DNA of 64,000 nt from Promicromonospora sukumoe (GTDB lineage: Bacteria; Actinomycetota; Actinomycetes; Actinomycetales; Cellulomonadaceae), in the NCBI RefSeq assembly GCF_014137995.1, contig NZ_JACGWV010000001.1:1240001-1304000 (forward strand). The letters are read 5' to 3'. Shown here piece by piece: positions 45,498 through 54,628 of this stretch. The notes beneath the pieces are model-generated. The model was not told where the DNA came from and did not search any database. It worked only from the letters and a program-made list of their open reading frames with translations. How positions within the stretch are numbered: position 1 is the stretch's first letter; each line of letters opens with the position of its first letter. A program made the translations under genes and the position numbers.

Positions 45498-48400
45498 ATG
45501 CGCGTCACCCTGAGACGGCCCCTGCGTGCCGTCCTCGCCCTGCTCACCTCGACCACGCTGCTCGCGGGCCTGCTGCTCGCAGCACCCCCGACCGCACGCG
45601 CCGACCTCGCCGCCTCCGACTCGTTCCCCGGGTGGACCACCACGGTCTCGGGCAGCCCCGAGTTCGTGGTGACCGCCGACGCCACGGATGCGCAGGACGG
45701 CGCGGCCGCCGCACGGGTCGACTTCGACACGCCGTACTCGGCCTCGTACGTGGACCTGCGGCAGAACATCCGCGCCAACGGAGGCGTCACCTACGACATG
45801 AGCGTCTGGGTCCGCACGCAGGACCTCTCCGCGTCGGACGCCGCCTACGTGGTGCTCAGCGGCGACCACTCCCAGCGCGTGGAGCTGCCTGCCGGCACCA
45901 ACGGCTGGACCCGCCTGGAGTGGAGCCACACCCAGCCCGCGGGCAGCATGACCTTCGTCATGCGGTTCCTCGTGCGCGGCACCGGGACCGTCTGGTTCGA
46001 CGACGTGCGGATGTCCGTCGCGGGCGACGACGAGAACCTCGTGGTCAACCCGTCGTTCGAGGACCACGAGCCACCGCCCGGCACGCTCGCCTTCGCCGAT
46101 ACCGCTCTCGTCTACGAGACGGGCGACGCGCACGTCGGGATCACGACCGTCGCCGCCGGCGTCGCATGGGAGCTGCGCGCTTCCTCCGGGCAGCGGCTCG
46201 ACACGGGGACGGCGGCCGTCACCGGCGGCGCGGCCTCGGTCGACCTGTCCGCGCTGCCCGCCGGCTACTACGGGCTCACCCTCTCCATCACGTCACCGCA
46301 GCCCCTGACCCGCACCGGCACCCTGGCGGTCGTCGACCCGCAGGGCACGGCCGGGCCCAACCAGGAGGTGGGCCTTGCCGCCCACGTCAACCGCTACTCC
46401 GTCGACCAGATCGACGCGCTCATGGGGCCGCTCGGCGCCGGGACGGTGCGCGAAGGACCCTCCTGGGACACCATCGAGACGTCGCCCGGGGTGTACGAGT
46501 TCCCCGCGCTGTTCGACGCCCAGATCGCGGCCGCCAAGGCCCGCGGCGAGCGCCCGATCGTCATCCTCGCCTACTTCAGCCGCTGGTACGACGGCGGCAA
46601 GACGCCGTCGTCGCCCGAGGGGATCGCCGCCTACGCCCGCTATGCCGCGGCCGCCGCCGAGCACTACGGGTCCGGCGTCGACTACGAGGTCTACAACGAG
46701 TTCAACCACACCTTCAACACCGGGGCCTGCGGCATGACCGCCGCCTGCTACCTCGACCTGCTCGAACCGGCCGCCGCCGCGATCCACGCCGCCGCACCCG
46801 GCGCCCGCGTCGTCGGACCCGTCAGCGCCGGCGCCCGCTGGGACTTCATGGAGGACCTGTTCGCCCTCGGCGGCCTGGACCACCTCGACGCCGTCAGCTA
46901 TCACACCTACGACTTCCCCGCGGCGCCCGAGGGCCGCACCGAGGCCGGCGTGGCCACCCTCCGGGGCCTCATCGACCAGTACGCGCCCGGCTCCGACATC
47001 CCCATCTGGCTCAGCGAGCACGGCTGGCCCACGACGACCGGCGGCACCACCGAGCAGCAGCAGGCCGCCTACGTCGTCCGCTCGGCGGCACTGCTGCGGG
47101 CCGCGGGCGTCGAGCGCACCGTCTACTACGAGCTCATCGACTCCGGCGCCAACCGCGCCGAGCCCGAGCACAACTTCGGCATCAGCCGGCTGCCCACGGG
47201 CGGCGGCACCGCGCTCACGCCCAAGCCGGCCTACCCGGCGCTCGCGGTCTACAACCGCCAGACGGCGGGGCGCACGCTGACCGACCTCCGTCGGCTCGAC
47301 GGCGCCGTCGTGGCCGACTTCGCGGACGATGCCGGCGGCGTCGTGCGGATGGTGTGGGCGACCGGCGACCAGGTGACCGTGGCCGTGGAGACCGGCCCCT
47401 CGTCCCGCGTCGTCCGGGGTGACGGGCGGTCCTGGCGGGCGCGTCCGAACGCCACGGTGCAGCTCACGGTCGGGGGAGACCCTGTCTACGTCACCGGCGC
47501 GGTCGGCGCCTCGACGGTCGTCGCCGACGCGGCGGCCCAGGTCAGCACGCCGGACCAGATCCCGCTCGGCGGCGGCGCGTCCGTCCCGGTCGCCGTGGAC
47601 CGCGCGGCCCTGGGCGTGACCGGCGACGTGAGCGTCGTCGGGCCGGTCGGGGGTGGCGTGACCCTGAGCGGCACCGGCACCGAGGTGCAGGGCGTGCTCG
47701 ACCTGGAGCCCCTGCGCGAGGCGGGGGAGCGTCCCGTCGCCTACACCGTGCGCAGCGGCGACGCCGTGGTCGCGTACGTCGGCGACACCGCCGAGGTCGT
47801 GCAGAACCCCGTGCTCTCCTTCGGTCCGGTCACTGGCAGGCGGGGCGACGTCGGGCTCGCACTCGGCACCCGGAACCTCCCGGGCGGCGACGCCGTGGAC
47901 GTGGCCGACGTCGGCTGGACCGTCGGCGAGACGTCCGGGGCGGTCCCCGCCTTCTCGGTGGCCGCGGGCGAGGCGACGACGTCGGCGATCGGTGGTGCGG
48001 GCCTCACCCCGTGGCAGCCCACGAAGTTCGAGGTCTCGCTGACGGCGGCGGGGGAGATCCGTCGCCTGAGCGGTACGACGGCGCTGGCCCCGGTGGCCAA
48101 GGAACCGCACCGCGCGGCCGTCGTGGACTGGCGGGCCCGCGGCACGTACGTCGCGCTCAGCGGCGGCACACCGGCCGCGGACGACCTGGGCGGCACCTTC
48201 GCGCTGTCCTGGAGCGACCGCGGCCTGCGGGTCCGGGCGGCGGTGCGCGACGACGACCACCGCCCCTCCGCCGCCGTGGACCGGCTCTGGGAGGGGGACT
48301 CGGTGCAGCTCGCCGCCGCGCGGGGCCTGCCCGGGCAGGACCCGGCCTCGCGCGTCGAGCTCGGCATCCACCCCGGCGGGACGACGTCGGTCTACCGGTA

Positions 48401-48647
48401 CACGGCCCCCGCCGGGACCGTCAGCACCGTCAAGGCAAAGGTCGTGCGCAAGGCCGGGACCACCACGTACGACGTCGTGGTGCCCTGGGCCGAGCTCGGC
48501 GTGGACCCGAAGGACGGCGCGTTCTCGTTCTCCCTGCTCGCCAACGACAACGACGGCGGCACCCGCCAGGGGTTCCTGGAGTGGGGCAGCGGCATCGGGC
48601 CGAGCAAGAACGCCGCGCTCTTCGTCCCGGTCGTGCCGGTCCGCTGA
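45498..48647 (+). CDS. Secreted glycoside hydrolase (clan GH-A) with N-terminal CBM and C-terminal CBM9-like domain
   Basis: The ATG at 45498, behind GGAGGGAG, starts 1049 residues; an ATG at 45471 lacks such a site. A signal peptide (RAVLALLTSTTLLAGLLLAAPPTARA) is followed by a beta-sandwich of CBM4/9 type (residues about 35-195). The catalytic TIM barrel spans about 285-590, with probable acid/base E401 in YEVYNEFNH and nucleophile E507 in PIWLSEHGWP, as in GH39/GH5-like enzymes. After two beta domains, residues about 870-1049 resemble CBM9 (FALSWSDRGLRVRAAVRDDDHRPS..LWEGDSVQLA). It should act outside the cell on a plant or microbial glycan whose products feed the importer. The exact family and substrate are undetermined. 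Confidence 0.85.
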   Translation: MRVTLRRPLRAVLALLTSTTLLAGLLLAAPPTARADLAASDSFPGWTTTVSGSPEFVVTADATDAQDGAAAARVDFDTPYSASYVDLRQNIRANGGVTYDMSVWVRTQDLSASDAAYVVLSGDHSQRVELPAGTNGWTRLEWSHTQPAGSMTFVMRFLVRGTGTVWFDDVRMSVAGDDENLVVNPSFEDHEPPPGTLAFADTALVYETGDAHVGITTVAAGVAWELRASSGQRLDTGTAAVTGGAASVDLSALPAGYYGLTLSITSPQPLTRTGTLAVVDPQGTAGPNQEVGLAAHVNRYSVDQIDALMGPLGAGTVREGPSWDTIETSPGVYEFPALFDAQIAAAKARGERPIVILAYFSRWYDGGKTPSSPEGIAAYARYAAAAAEHYGSGVDYEVYNEFNHTFNTGACGMTAACYLDLLEPAAAAIHAAAPGARVVGPVSAGARWDFMEDLFALGGLDHLDAVSYHTYDFPAAPEGRTEAGVATLRGLIDQYAPGSDIPIWLSEHGWPTTTGGTTEQQQAAYVVRSAALLRAAGVERTVYYELIDSGANRAEPEHNFGISRLPTGGGTALTPKPAYPALAVYNRQTAGRTLTDLRRLDGAVVADFADDAGGVVRMVWATGDQVTVAVETGPSSRVVRGDGRSWRARPNATVQLTVGGDPVYVTGAVGASTVVADAAAQVSTPDQIPLGGGASVPVAVDRAALGVTGDVSVVGPVGGGVTLSGTGTEVQGVLDLEPLREAGERPVAYTVRSGDAVVAYVGDTAEVVQNPVLSFGPVTGRRGDVGLALGTRNLPGGDAVDVADVGWTVGETSGAVPAFSVAAGEATTSAIGGAGLTPWQPTKFEVSLTAAGEIRRLSGTTALAPVAKEPHRAAVVDWRARGTYVALSGGTPAADDLGGTFALSWSDRGLRVRAAVRDDDHRPSAAVDRLWEGDSVQLAAARGLPGQDPASRVELGIHPGGTTSVYRYTAPAGTVSTVKAKVVRKAGTTTYDVVVPWAELGVDPKDGAFSFSLLANDNDGGTRQGFLEWGSGIGPSKNAALFVPVVPVR

Positions 48648-48681
48648 CCCACCCGTACCCATGAATCCAGAGGACACACCC

Positions 48682-50109
48682 ATGACACGCACGACCAGCC
48701 GCCCCGCGCGGTACGCCCTGCTCGGCACGGGCGGGCGCGCCCAGCTCTACCTCGACGCCCTCACCGGCCCCTACGCCTCGGTGGCCGAGCTCGTCGCCTG
48801 GGGCGACACCAACGCCGGGCGGCTCGACTGGAACGAGCGCCGGCTGGCCCAGGCGGGGTACCCGGCGCCGGAGCGCATCGACCTGGGCGCGGTCACCGCC
48901 TACGTCGCCCGTGCGGGCATCGACCGGGTGATCGTCACCGCCCCCGACCACGCGCACGCCGACCTCGTGGTCGCGGCCCTGCACGGCGGGGCCGACGTCG
49001 TGGTCGAGAAGCCCCTGACCACCGACGCCGAGGGCGTGCGGCGCATCGCGGAGGCGGTCGAGGCCACCGGGCGCGACGTCGTCACGACCTTCAACTACCG
49101 GTACTCGCCCCGCAACGCCGCGCTGAAGGAGGTCGTCGCGCGCGGCGACATCGGCGAGGTCACCTCCGTGCACTTCGAGTGGCTCCTGGACACCTCGCAC
49201 GGCGCCGACTACTTCCGCCGCTGGCACCGGCTCAAGGAGAGCTCGGGCGGGCTGCTCGTGCACAAGTCCTCCCACCACTTCGACCTGGTCAACTGGTGGC
49301 TCGCCGACCTCCCGACGCGGGTCTACGCCAGCGGCGGGCTGCGCTTCTACGGCGACGTGAACGCCGCCCGGCGCGGGCTCGGCCCGCGCCCGGCCCGGGG
49401 CACCCACGACGGCGCCCACCTCGACCCGTTCGCGCTCGACCTGCGCGAGCACGAGCTGCTGCGCGGCCTGTACCACGAGCAGGAGGCCTACGACGGGTAC
49501 CTGCGCGACCAGGACGTGTTCTCCGCCGGGATCGACATCGAGGACAACCTGTCCGTGATCGTCGACTACGCGCGGGGCGCGACCATGACGTACGCGCTGA
49601 ACGCGCACGCCCCCTGGGAGGGGTACACCGTCGCGATCAACGGCACCCGGGGGCGGGCCGAGCTCTCGGTGGTCGAGCGCGGCGCCGTCGAGTCCCGCGC
49701 CGCGCACCGGCCCGTCGACCCCTCCGCCCAGGCCGATGCGGCCGGCGGCGACGGCCTGCGACCGGTCGGGGAGCGGCTGCTGGTCCAGGTGCACTTCGGC
49801 GCCGCGCGCGAGATCGCCGTGCCGCAGGCCATGGGCGGGCACGGGGGCGCGGACGACGCGCTGCTCCGCGACCTGTTCCTCGGCGTCGGCTCCGACGGTG
49901 ACGGTGACGGCGATGACCTCGGCCGCGCCGCGTCCTGGCTCGACGGCGTCCGGGCGCTCGCCGTCGGCGTGGCGGGCAACGCGTCGCTGGCCGGCGGCGG
50001 GCCCGTCGTCGTGAGCGATCTCCCGTTCGGCTCGGCCCGCGGCGCGTTCGGCGTCGAACCGGCCGACGTGCCCGCCGACGTGCCCGGATACCCGGCGACG
50101 GCTCGATAG
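48682..50109 (+). CDS. Gfo/Idh/MocA-family oxidoreductase
   Basis: The ATG at 48682 follows AGAGGA (an ATG at 48661 has none) and gives 475 residues. The N-terminal Rossmann fold reads YALLGTGGRAQLYLDAL; the family motif EKP is in DVVVEKPLTTDAEG. The C-terminal domain has the catalytic-type lysine/histidine region GGLLVHKSSHHFDLVNWWL. These enzymes oxidise or reduce sugars or sugar-like compounds with NAD(P). It would act on a monomer released by the glycosidase; substrate unknown. It is 34 bp after the glycosidase gene and probably in the same transcript. Confidence 0.88.
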   Translation: MTRTTSRPARYALLGTGGRAQLYLDALTGPYASVAELVAWGDTNAGRLDWNERRLAQAGYPAPERIDLGAVTAYVARAGIDRVIVTAPDHAHADLVVAALHGGADVVVEKPLTTDAEGVRRIAEAVEATGRDVVTTFNYRYSPRNAALKEVVARGDIGEVTSVHFEWLLDTSHGADYFRRWHRLKESSGGLLVHKSSHHFDLVNWWLADLPTRVYASGGLRFYGDVNAARRGLGPRPARGTHDGAHLDPFALDLREHELLRGLYHEQEAYDGYLRDQDVFSAGIDIEDNLSVIVDYARGATMTYALNAHAPWEGYTVAINGTRGRAELSVVERGAVESRAAHRPVDPSAQADAAGGDGLRPVGERLLVQVHFGAAREIAVPQAMGGHGGADDALLRDLFLGVGSDGDGDGDDLGRAASWLDGVRALAVGVAGNASLAGGGPVVVSDLPFGSARGAFGVEPADVPADVPGYPATAR

Positions 50110-50118
50110 GATCATCGG

Positions 50119-51114
50119 ATGGCGACACAACGCGCCGTGCGCCTGAGCGACGTCGCCGCGGTGGCCGGCGTCTCCAAGGCGACCGCCTCCAAGGCGCTCA
50201 ACGACAGCCCGGTGGTCTCACCCGCGACCAAGGCGCGCGTGCTGGAGGCGGCCGAGCGACTCGACTTCCGGCCCAACGCGCTCGCCCAGTCGTTCGCGTC
50301 GGGCCGGAGCCGGACCGTCGGGCTGCTGACCCACCGCGCGACGGCGACGTTCTCCCGGCCGGTCGTGATGGGCGCGGTCCTGCGGCTCGGGAGCCGGGAG
50401 CGCGCGGCGCTCGTGTTCGACGGCCGCATAGACGCCCACCGTGAGATGACCGAGAGCATCCGGACCCTCCAGGACCGGCGCATCGACGGGCTCCTGGTGG
50501 TGGGGTCCGGCTACGCGCGCGTGACCCCGTCGATCACGCACCAGTTCGAGGTCCCGGTCACCTATGCCTTCGCCGCCACCGACGACCCCGGCGACTACGT
50601 CTTCCTGCCGGACAACGAGCAGGCCGGGTATCTCGCGGGGCGGCACCTCGTCGAGCGGGGCAGGACCCGGGTCGCGCACGTCACCGCGCAGGCCGACGAC
50701 CTCGCCGTCCGGCGGCGCGATGCCGGCTTCCGGCGCGCGCTGGAGGAGGCCGGGCTGACGCCCGTCACGACCCTGCACGGGTCCTGGCGCCGCGAGTGGG
50801 GCGAGCAGGCGCTGCACCTGCTCGACGACGGCGGTCAGCCGTACGACGCGGTGTTCTGCGGCAACGACCACATCGGGTTCGGCATGCTCGACGCGCTCGA
50901 GGCGCAGGGCCGCAGCGCGCCGGAGGACGTCTCCGTGGTCGGCGTCGACAACTGGGAGGAGGTCGTGATCGACCAGAAGCTGCGCCGCCTCACCACGATC
51001 GACCTCGACCTCATGGGCGTGGGCCGCGTCGCGGCCGACAACGTCATCGAACCGGCGACCGCCGGGGGAGAGCGGTTCGTCGAGCCGATCCTCGTCCAGG
51101 GCCCGTCCACCTGA
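50119..51114 (+). CDS. LacI-family transcriptional regulator
   Basis: The 331-residue protein has the LacI helix-turn-helix and hinge (RLSDVAAVAGVSKATASKALNDSPVVSPATKARVLEAAERLDFRPNALAQSF), followed by a periplasmic-binding-protein-like sensor domain (VFCGNDHIGFGMLDALEAQG, VSVVGVDNWEEV). It is the last gene of the sugar operon and is the best candidate to bind the two AAACCGGTTT operators at 41387 and 42085, giving autoregulation. The inducer is unknown. The hairpin right after the stop ends the operon. Confidence 0.92.
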   Translation: MATQRAVRLSDVAAVAGVSKATASKALNDSPVVSPATKARVLEAAERLDFRPNALAQSFASGRSRTVGLLTHRATATFSRPVVMGAVLRLGSRERAALVFDGRIDAHREMTESIRTLQDRRIDGLLVVGSGYARVTPSITHQFEVPVTYAFAATDDPGDYVFLPDNEQAGYLAGRHLVERGRTRVAHVTAQADDLAVRRRDAGFRRALEEAGLTPVTTLHGSWRREWGEQALHLLDDGGQPYDAVFCGNDHIGFGMLDALEAQGRSAPEDVSVVGVDNWEEVVIDQKLRRLTTIDLDLMGVGRVAADNVIEPATAGGERFVEPILVQGPST

Positions 51115-51117
51115 CGA

Positions 51118-51152
51118 GGGCCGGGGTGCGCCACGACGACGCACCCCGGCCC
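51118..51152. terminator. Terminator after the LacI gene
   Basis: GGGCCGGGGTGCG (51118-51130) pairs perfectly with CGCACCCCGGCCC (51140-51152), a 13-bp stem with a 9-nt loop and no U-tract. It lies between convergent genes and is probably bidirectional. Confidence 0.75.
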
Positions 51153-51172
51153 CCGGCCACTCACCGTCCCGG

Positions 51173-52987
51173 TCAGTGCCGGGCGTTCACCACGGTCAGC
51201 ACCGCCTGGTACTTCAGGAGCTCGACCCACCTCGTGTCCTCGTCGAGGCGCGCGGCCTCGGCGGCGGCCAGCAGGTCACCGACCGTGCCGTACCGTGCGA
51301 CCCGGTCGTCCAGGGCGACCGAGCCCGTCGCGACGTTGAGCCACAGGGTGAGCAGCTGCCGGTCGAAGCCGTCGGTCCGCTCGTCGTGGTGGCGCGGCCA
51401 CAGCACCCGCACGGCGTCGTCCAGGGAGGTCAGGCCGACCTCCTCGTCGAAGACATCGCTCTGCCCGCGCGCGGCCGACAGGAGGCACAGCAGCTCGTCG
51501 GCCGTGTGGTCCGGGTTCCGGACCTGCCGGTACTCCGACGTCCAGTACCCGGCGCCGCGGGTCACAGGCCCCGGCGCCGGCTCCTCGCCGGCCGGCGTGC
51601 CGAAGACCTCGAGCTCGTAGAGGGAGAAGCCCCACTGCGTCGCGCGCTCGGTCGCCAGGAGGCGCACGTGCCGGCCCGTGCCCGTCAGGGCGAGGTCGTC
51701 GAAGTTGCCGTCACCGTCGGTGACGGTGTGCACCGTGGTCCAGGCCTCGCCGTCCGGCGAGGTCTGGATCTCGTACCCCGACGCGTACGCGGTCTCCCAG
51801 TCGATCACGACGCGGCTGAGGTCGTAGTCCGCGCCGAGGTCCACCGCGATCCACTCGGGCTCGCTCCACGCGCTGCCCCACCGGGTGCCCGCGTTGCCGT
51901 CCACCGCCATCTCGCCGGTGCGGACGGGGTCGTCGACGCTCGACGTCGTCACCGGGCGGCCCAGCGCCAGCGACTCACCGTCGTCGGGGTCGCACTGGTC
52001 GCCGCCCCCGCCGTCGGCCAGGTAGCAGCGCAGGTAGCGGTAGGACTCCGCGGAGGACTCGAACGACGGCGCGTCGTCCCACTCGTAGGTGTAGTACTGC
52101 ACGTACGGCTCGGACGCGGCGAGGATCGCCGGGAGGTCCATGTCGCCGTTGCCGAGGGCGACCTGCCGCGGGTCACCCTCGGCGTTCAGGTTCACGGCGT
52201 CCTTGACGTGGAGGAGCTCGATGCGGTCCCCGTACTCCTCGATCCACGCCGGGACGTCGATGCCGGCGTCCGCGGCCCAGCCGACATCGAGCTGGAACGT
52301 GACGTAGCGCGGGTCGGTGTTCTCCTCGATGACCTGCCAGGCGCTGACCATCTCGCCCGTCTCCGGGTGGGGGTAGCGCGTGGTGAACTCGGTCTGGTGG
52401 TTGTGCAGCACGATCTTGTTCGCGCCGTGCTCGTTCGCGTACTCGCCGAGCCGGTTGACGTACTCCGCGGTCGCGACCGCTTCCTCGTAGGTGCCGTAGC
52501 TCCCCGCCATCCCGCCGGTCCCGATGTAGTCCTGGCCCAGCGCGACGGCGTAGTCGACCGTGGCGGGCCACGTGTCCCAGTCGGTGCTGCCGTGGCTGGA
52601 GGACACCTCGAGGCCGTACCGGTCGAGGATCGCCTGGTAGTCCTCCACCGGCATCGAGTAGGGCTGGTTGTACGGCTCGACGTTGGTGAAGCCGGCGTTC
52701 GCCACCTCGCCGAGCACCCGGTCGATCGTCTCCGGGGACGGCGTCCCGGACCCGATCTCACCGACGTGCGTGTAGAGCTGGATGGAGATCTTGGAGTCGG
52801 GGAGCCCGTCGCCCTCCCCGCACGCCTCGGCCGACGTCGTGGTCGCCGTGGTGGTCGGTGGAGCGGCCGCGGGGGTGGCAGGAGCGGCGACGGCCGGGGC
52901 GCCGACGAACGTGCCCGCGAGCAGCGCGCCGCCCGTCAGGGCCGTGGTGATCCGCCGCGCGCGCGGCGGACGTAGCGAGTTCTGCAT
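51173..52987 (-). CDS. Secreted sugar-isomerase-like TIM barrel protein with discoidin domain
   Basis: The 604-residue protein has a signal peptide (RRITTALTGGALLAGTFVGAPAVAA). Residues about 48-320 are a xylose isomerase-like TIM barrel (KISIQLYTHVGEIGSG, NAGFTNVEPYNQPYS, HNHQTEF, TFQLDVGWAADAG, ELLHVKDAV), a family normally cytoplasmic. Residues about 335-475 are an F5/8 type C (discoidin, CBM32-like) domain (GRPVTTSSVDDPVRTGEMAVDG). The last 125 residues (TRGAGYWTSEYRQVRN..LLTLWLNVATGSVALDDRVARY) are unrecognised. Secretion plus carbohydrate binding suggests action on extracellular glycan. It has its own promoter and a dyad that differs from the LacI operator. Confidence 0.82.
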   Translation of the reverse strand: MQNSLRPPRARRITTALTGGALLAGTFVGAPAVAAPATPAAAPPTTTATTTSAEACGEGDGLPDSKISIQLYTHVGEIGSGTPSPETIDRVLGEVANAGFTNVEPYNQPYSMPVEDYQAILDRYGLEVSSSHGSTDWDTWPATVDYAVALGQDYIGTGGMAGSYGTYEEAVATAEYVNRLGEYANEHGANKIVLHNHQTEFTTRYPHPETGEMVSAWQVIEENTDPRYVTFQLDVGWAADAGIDVPAWIEEYGDRIELLHVKDAVNLNAEGDPRQVALGNGDMDLPAILAASEPYVQYYTYEWDDAPSFESSAESYRYLRCYLADGGGGDQCDPDDGESLALGRPVTTSSVDDPVRTGEMAVDGNAGTRWGSAWSEPEWIAVDLGADYDLSRVVIDWETAYASGYEIQTSPDGEAWTTVHTVTDGDGNFDDLALTGTGRHVRLLATERATQWGFSLYELEVFGTPAGEEPAPGPVTRGAGYWTSEYRQVRNPDHTADELLCLLSAARGQSDVFDEEVGLTSLDDAVRVLWPRHHDERTDGFDRQLLTLWLNVATGSVALDDRVARYGTVGDLLAAAEAARLDEDTRWVELLKYQAVLTVVNARH

Positions 52988-53035
52988 GGATGCTCCCCTT
53001 GACGACTCTGTCGGTTGATAGCGACGGCGGTGGGA

Positions 53036-53059
53036 CTTTTGCCGCTATGCATGCAAAAG
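53036..53059. promoter_or_regulatory. Inverted repeat, candidate operator of the secreted isomerase gene
   Basis: CTTTTGC (53036-53042) and GCAAAAG (53053-53059) form a perfect inverted repeat with a 10-bp spacer, immediately downstream of the -10 of the minus-strand promoter. It differs from the LacI operators, so another regulator may bind it. Confidence 0.5.
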
Positions 53060-53060
53060 G

Positions 53061-53089
53061 AGCATGTCGGGCGGCCGATGTCGTGTCAA
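53061..53089 (-). promoter_or_regulatory. Promoter of the secreted isomerase gene
   Basis: On the minus strand a perfect TTGACA (53089-53084) and CATGCT (53066-53061) are separated by 17 bp. The leader to the ATG at 52987 would be about 65 nt and contains AAGGGGAGC near the start codon. Confidence 0.5.
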
Positions 53090-53206
53090 GGACTTGATCA
53101 GGACTACTTTCACCCGTCAACAGGTCGTCGACACGACGTCGACCGGTCGTCGACCGCGGCTCGTGAGGATCAGGGCGTTGAACCCGACCGAACGGAGCAC
53201 CTCCCG

Positions 53207-54583
53207 ATGTCCTCGAACGAACTCGACGTACCCGCGCTGCGCGCGCGGCTCGACGGCGGCCTCGTGCTGCCCGGCGACCCCTCCTGGGACGACGCGCGCC
53301 AGGCGTGGCAGCTCACCGTCGACCAGCATCCCGACGCCGTGGTCCTGGCGGCGAGCGCCGCGGACGTCGTGGCCGCCGTGGAGCTGGCTCGTGGGGCGGG
53401 GCTCCGCGTGGCGGCGCAGGGCACCGGGCACAACGCGAGCCCGCTGGGCTCCCTGGCCGGCACGGTGCTGATCAAGACCTCGGGGATGCGGGGCGTCGTG
53501 ATCGATCCCGGCGCGCACACGGCCCTCGTCGAGGCGGGAGCCCTGTGGGCCGACGTCACGGCCGCCGCGGCGCCGTACGGGCTCGCCGGTCTGGCGGGTA
53601 CGGCGGCGGACGTGGGCGTGGTGGGGTACAGCCTCGGCGGTGGCCTGTCCTGGCTGGCCCGTTCGCGTGGGCTGGCCGCGAACCAGGTCGTGGCGGCCGA
53701 GGTCGTGACCGCCGACGGCGTGCTGCGCCGCGTCGACGCGGACAGCGACCCGGACCTGTTCTGGGCGATCCGCGGGGGCGGCGGCAGCTTCGCCGTCGTG
53801 ACGGCGCTCGAGTTCCGCCTCGTCGAGCTCGGCGCGCCGCTCGGCGGCACCCTGTTCTGGCCGATCGAGCGGGCCGCCGAGGTGCTGCACGCGTGGCGGG
53901 GGTGGACGGCGACCCTCCCGGACGAGGTCACGTCGGTCGGGCGGCTGCTGCGCTTCCCGATGATGGACGAGGTCCCCGAGCCGGTGCGCGGCCGGTCGTT
54001 CGTCGTCGTCGAGCTGGTCTCCGCCCTGGACGGGGGTGCGACCGACGCCGCGCTCGCGCCCCTGCGTGCGCTCGGGCCGGTGATGGACACCGTGCACCCC
54101 TGCACCGGCGCTGAGCTGGCCGAGATCCACATGGACCCGCCGGGGCCGATGCCCGGCACGGGCGACGGCTTCCTGCTGGACGCGCTGCCGGCCGAGGCGC
54201 TGGACGCGTTCCTTTCCGTGGTCGGCCCGGAGGCCGACTTCCCGGTGCTCAGCGCCGAGATCCGGCACCTCGGCGGCGCGCTGGCGCCGCAGCCTGCCGC
54301 GGGTGGCGCGGTCTCCGGGTTCGACGCGGCCTTCGCCGTCTTCTGCGTGTCGATCACGCCGGTCGAGGCGGCCGTGAAGGCGACGCACCGCGGCCTGGAC
54401 GCCCTGTCCGAGGTCATGCGCCCCTGGTCGGCCCCGACCGGCTACCTGAACTTCGCCGAACGGGCCGGCGGGGCGCCCTTCGCCGACCCCGCCACGCTGG
54501 ACCGGCTCGGCCGGGTCAAGGCGGCGTACGACCCGGCGGGGACGATCCGGGGCAACCACCCGGTCGCGCCCGTGCCGGCCTGA
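53207..54583 (+). CDS. FAD-linked oxidoreductase (BBE / 6-hydroxynicotine oxidase type)
   Basis: The ATG at 53207 follows ACGGAG and gives 458 residues without signal peptide. The FAD-binding PCMH domain carries the usual flavin-attachment histidine (AAQGTGHNASPLGSLAGTVLIKT) and the block GVVGYSLGGGLSWLARSRG; the berberine-bridge C-terminus reads YLNFAERAGG..RVKAAYDPAGTIRGNHPV. The second flavin-linking cysteine of bicovalent enzymes is absent from GVVGYSLGGG, so attachment is probably single. Such enzymes oxidise sugars or alkaloid-like compounds. The substrate is unknown. A GTCGAC-rich segment with the palindrome CGACCGGTCG lies about 60 bp upstream. Confidence 0.85.
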   Translation: MSSNELDVPALRARLDGGLVLPGDPSWDDARQAWQLTVDQHPDAVVLAASAADVVAAVELARGAGLRVAAQGTGHNASPLGSLAGTVLIKTSGMRGVVIDPGAHTALVEAGALWADVTAAAAPYGLAGLAGTAADVGVVGYSLGGGLSWLARSRGLAANQVVAAEVVTADGVLRRVDADSDPDLFWAIRGGGGSFAVVTALEFRLVELGAPLGGTLFWPIERAAEVLHAWRGWTATLPDEVTSVGRLLRFPMMDEVPEPVRGRSFVVVELVSALDGGATDAALAPLRALGPVMDTVHPCTGAELAEIHMDPPGPMPGTGDGFLLDALPAEALDAFLSVVGPEADFPVLSAEIRHLGGALAPQPAAGGAVSGFDAAFAVFCVSITPVEAAVKATHRGLDALSEVMRPWSAPTGYLNFAERAGGAPFADPATLDRLGRVKAAYDPAGTIRGNHPVAPVPA

Positions 54584-54628
54584 CCAGAGCCCTTCGCAGG
54601 CCTTCGCCGGGCCAGCCCGGCACCGAGG

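Noticed and set aside
48430-50130. Long minus-strand frame opposite the Gfo/Idh/MocA gene
   Set aside because: The plus strand carries clear family motifs and a ribosome site. The antisense frame has none and is a GC-composition effect, as are similar long antisense frames opposite other genes here.
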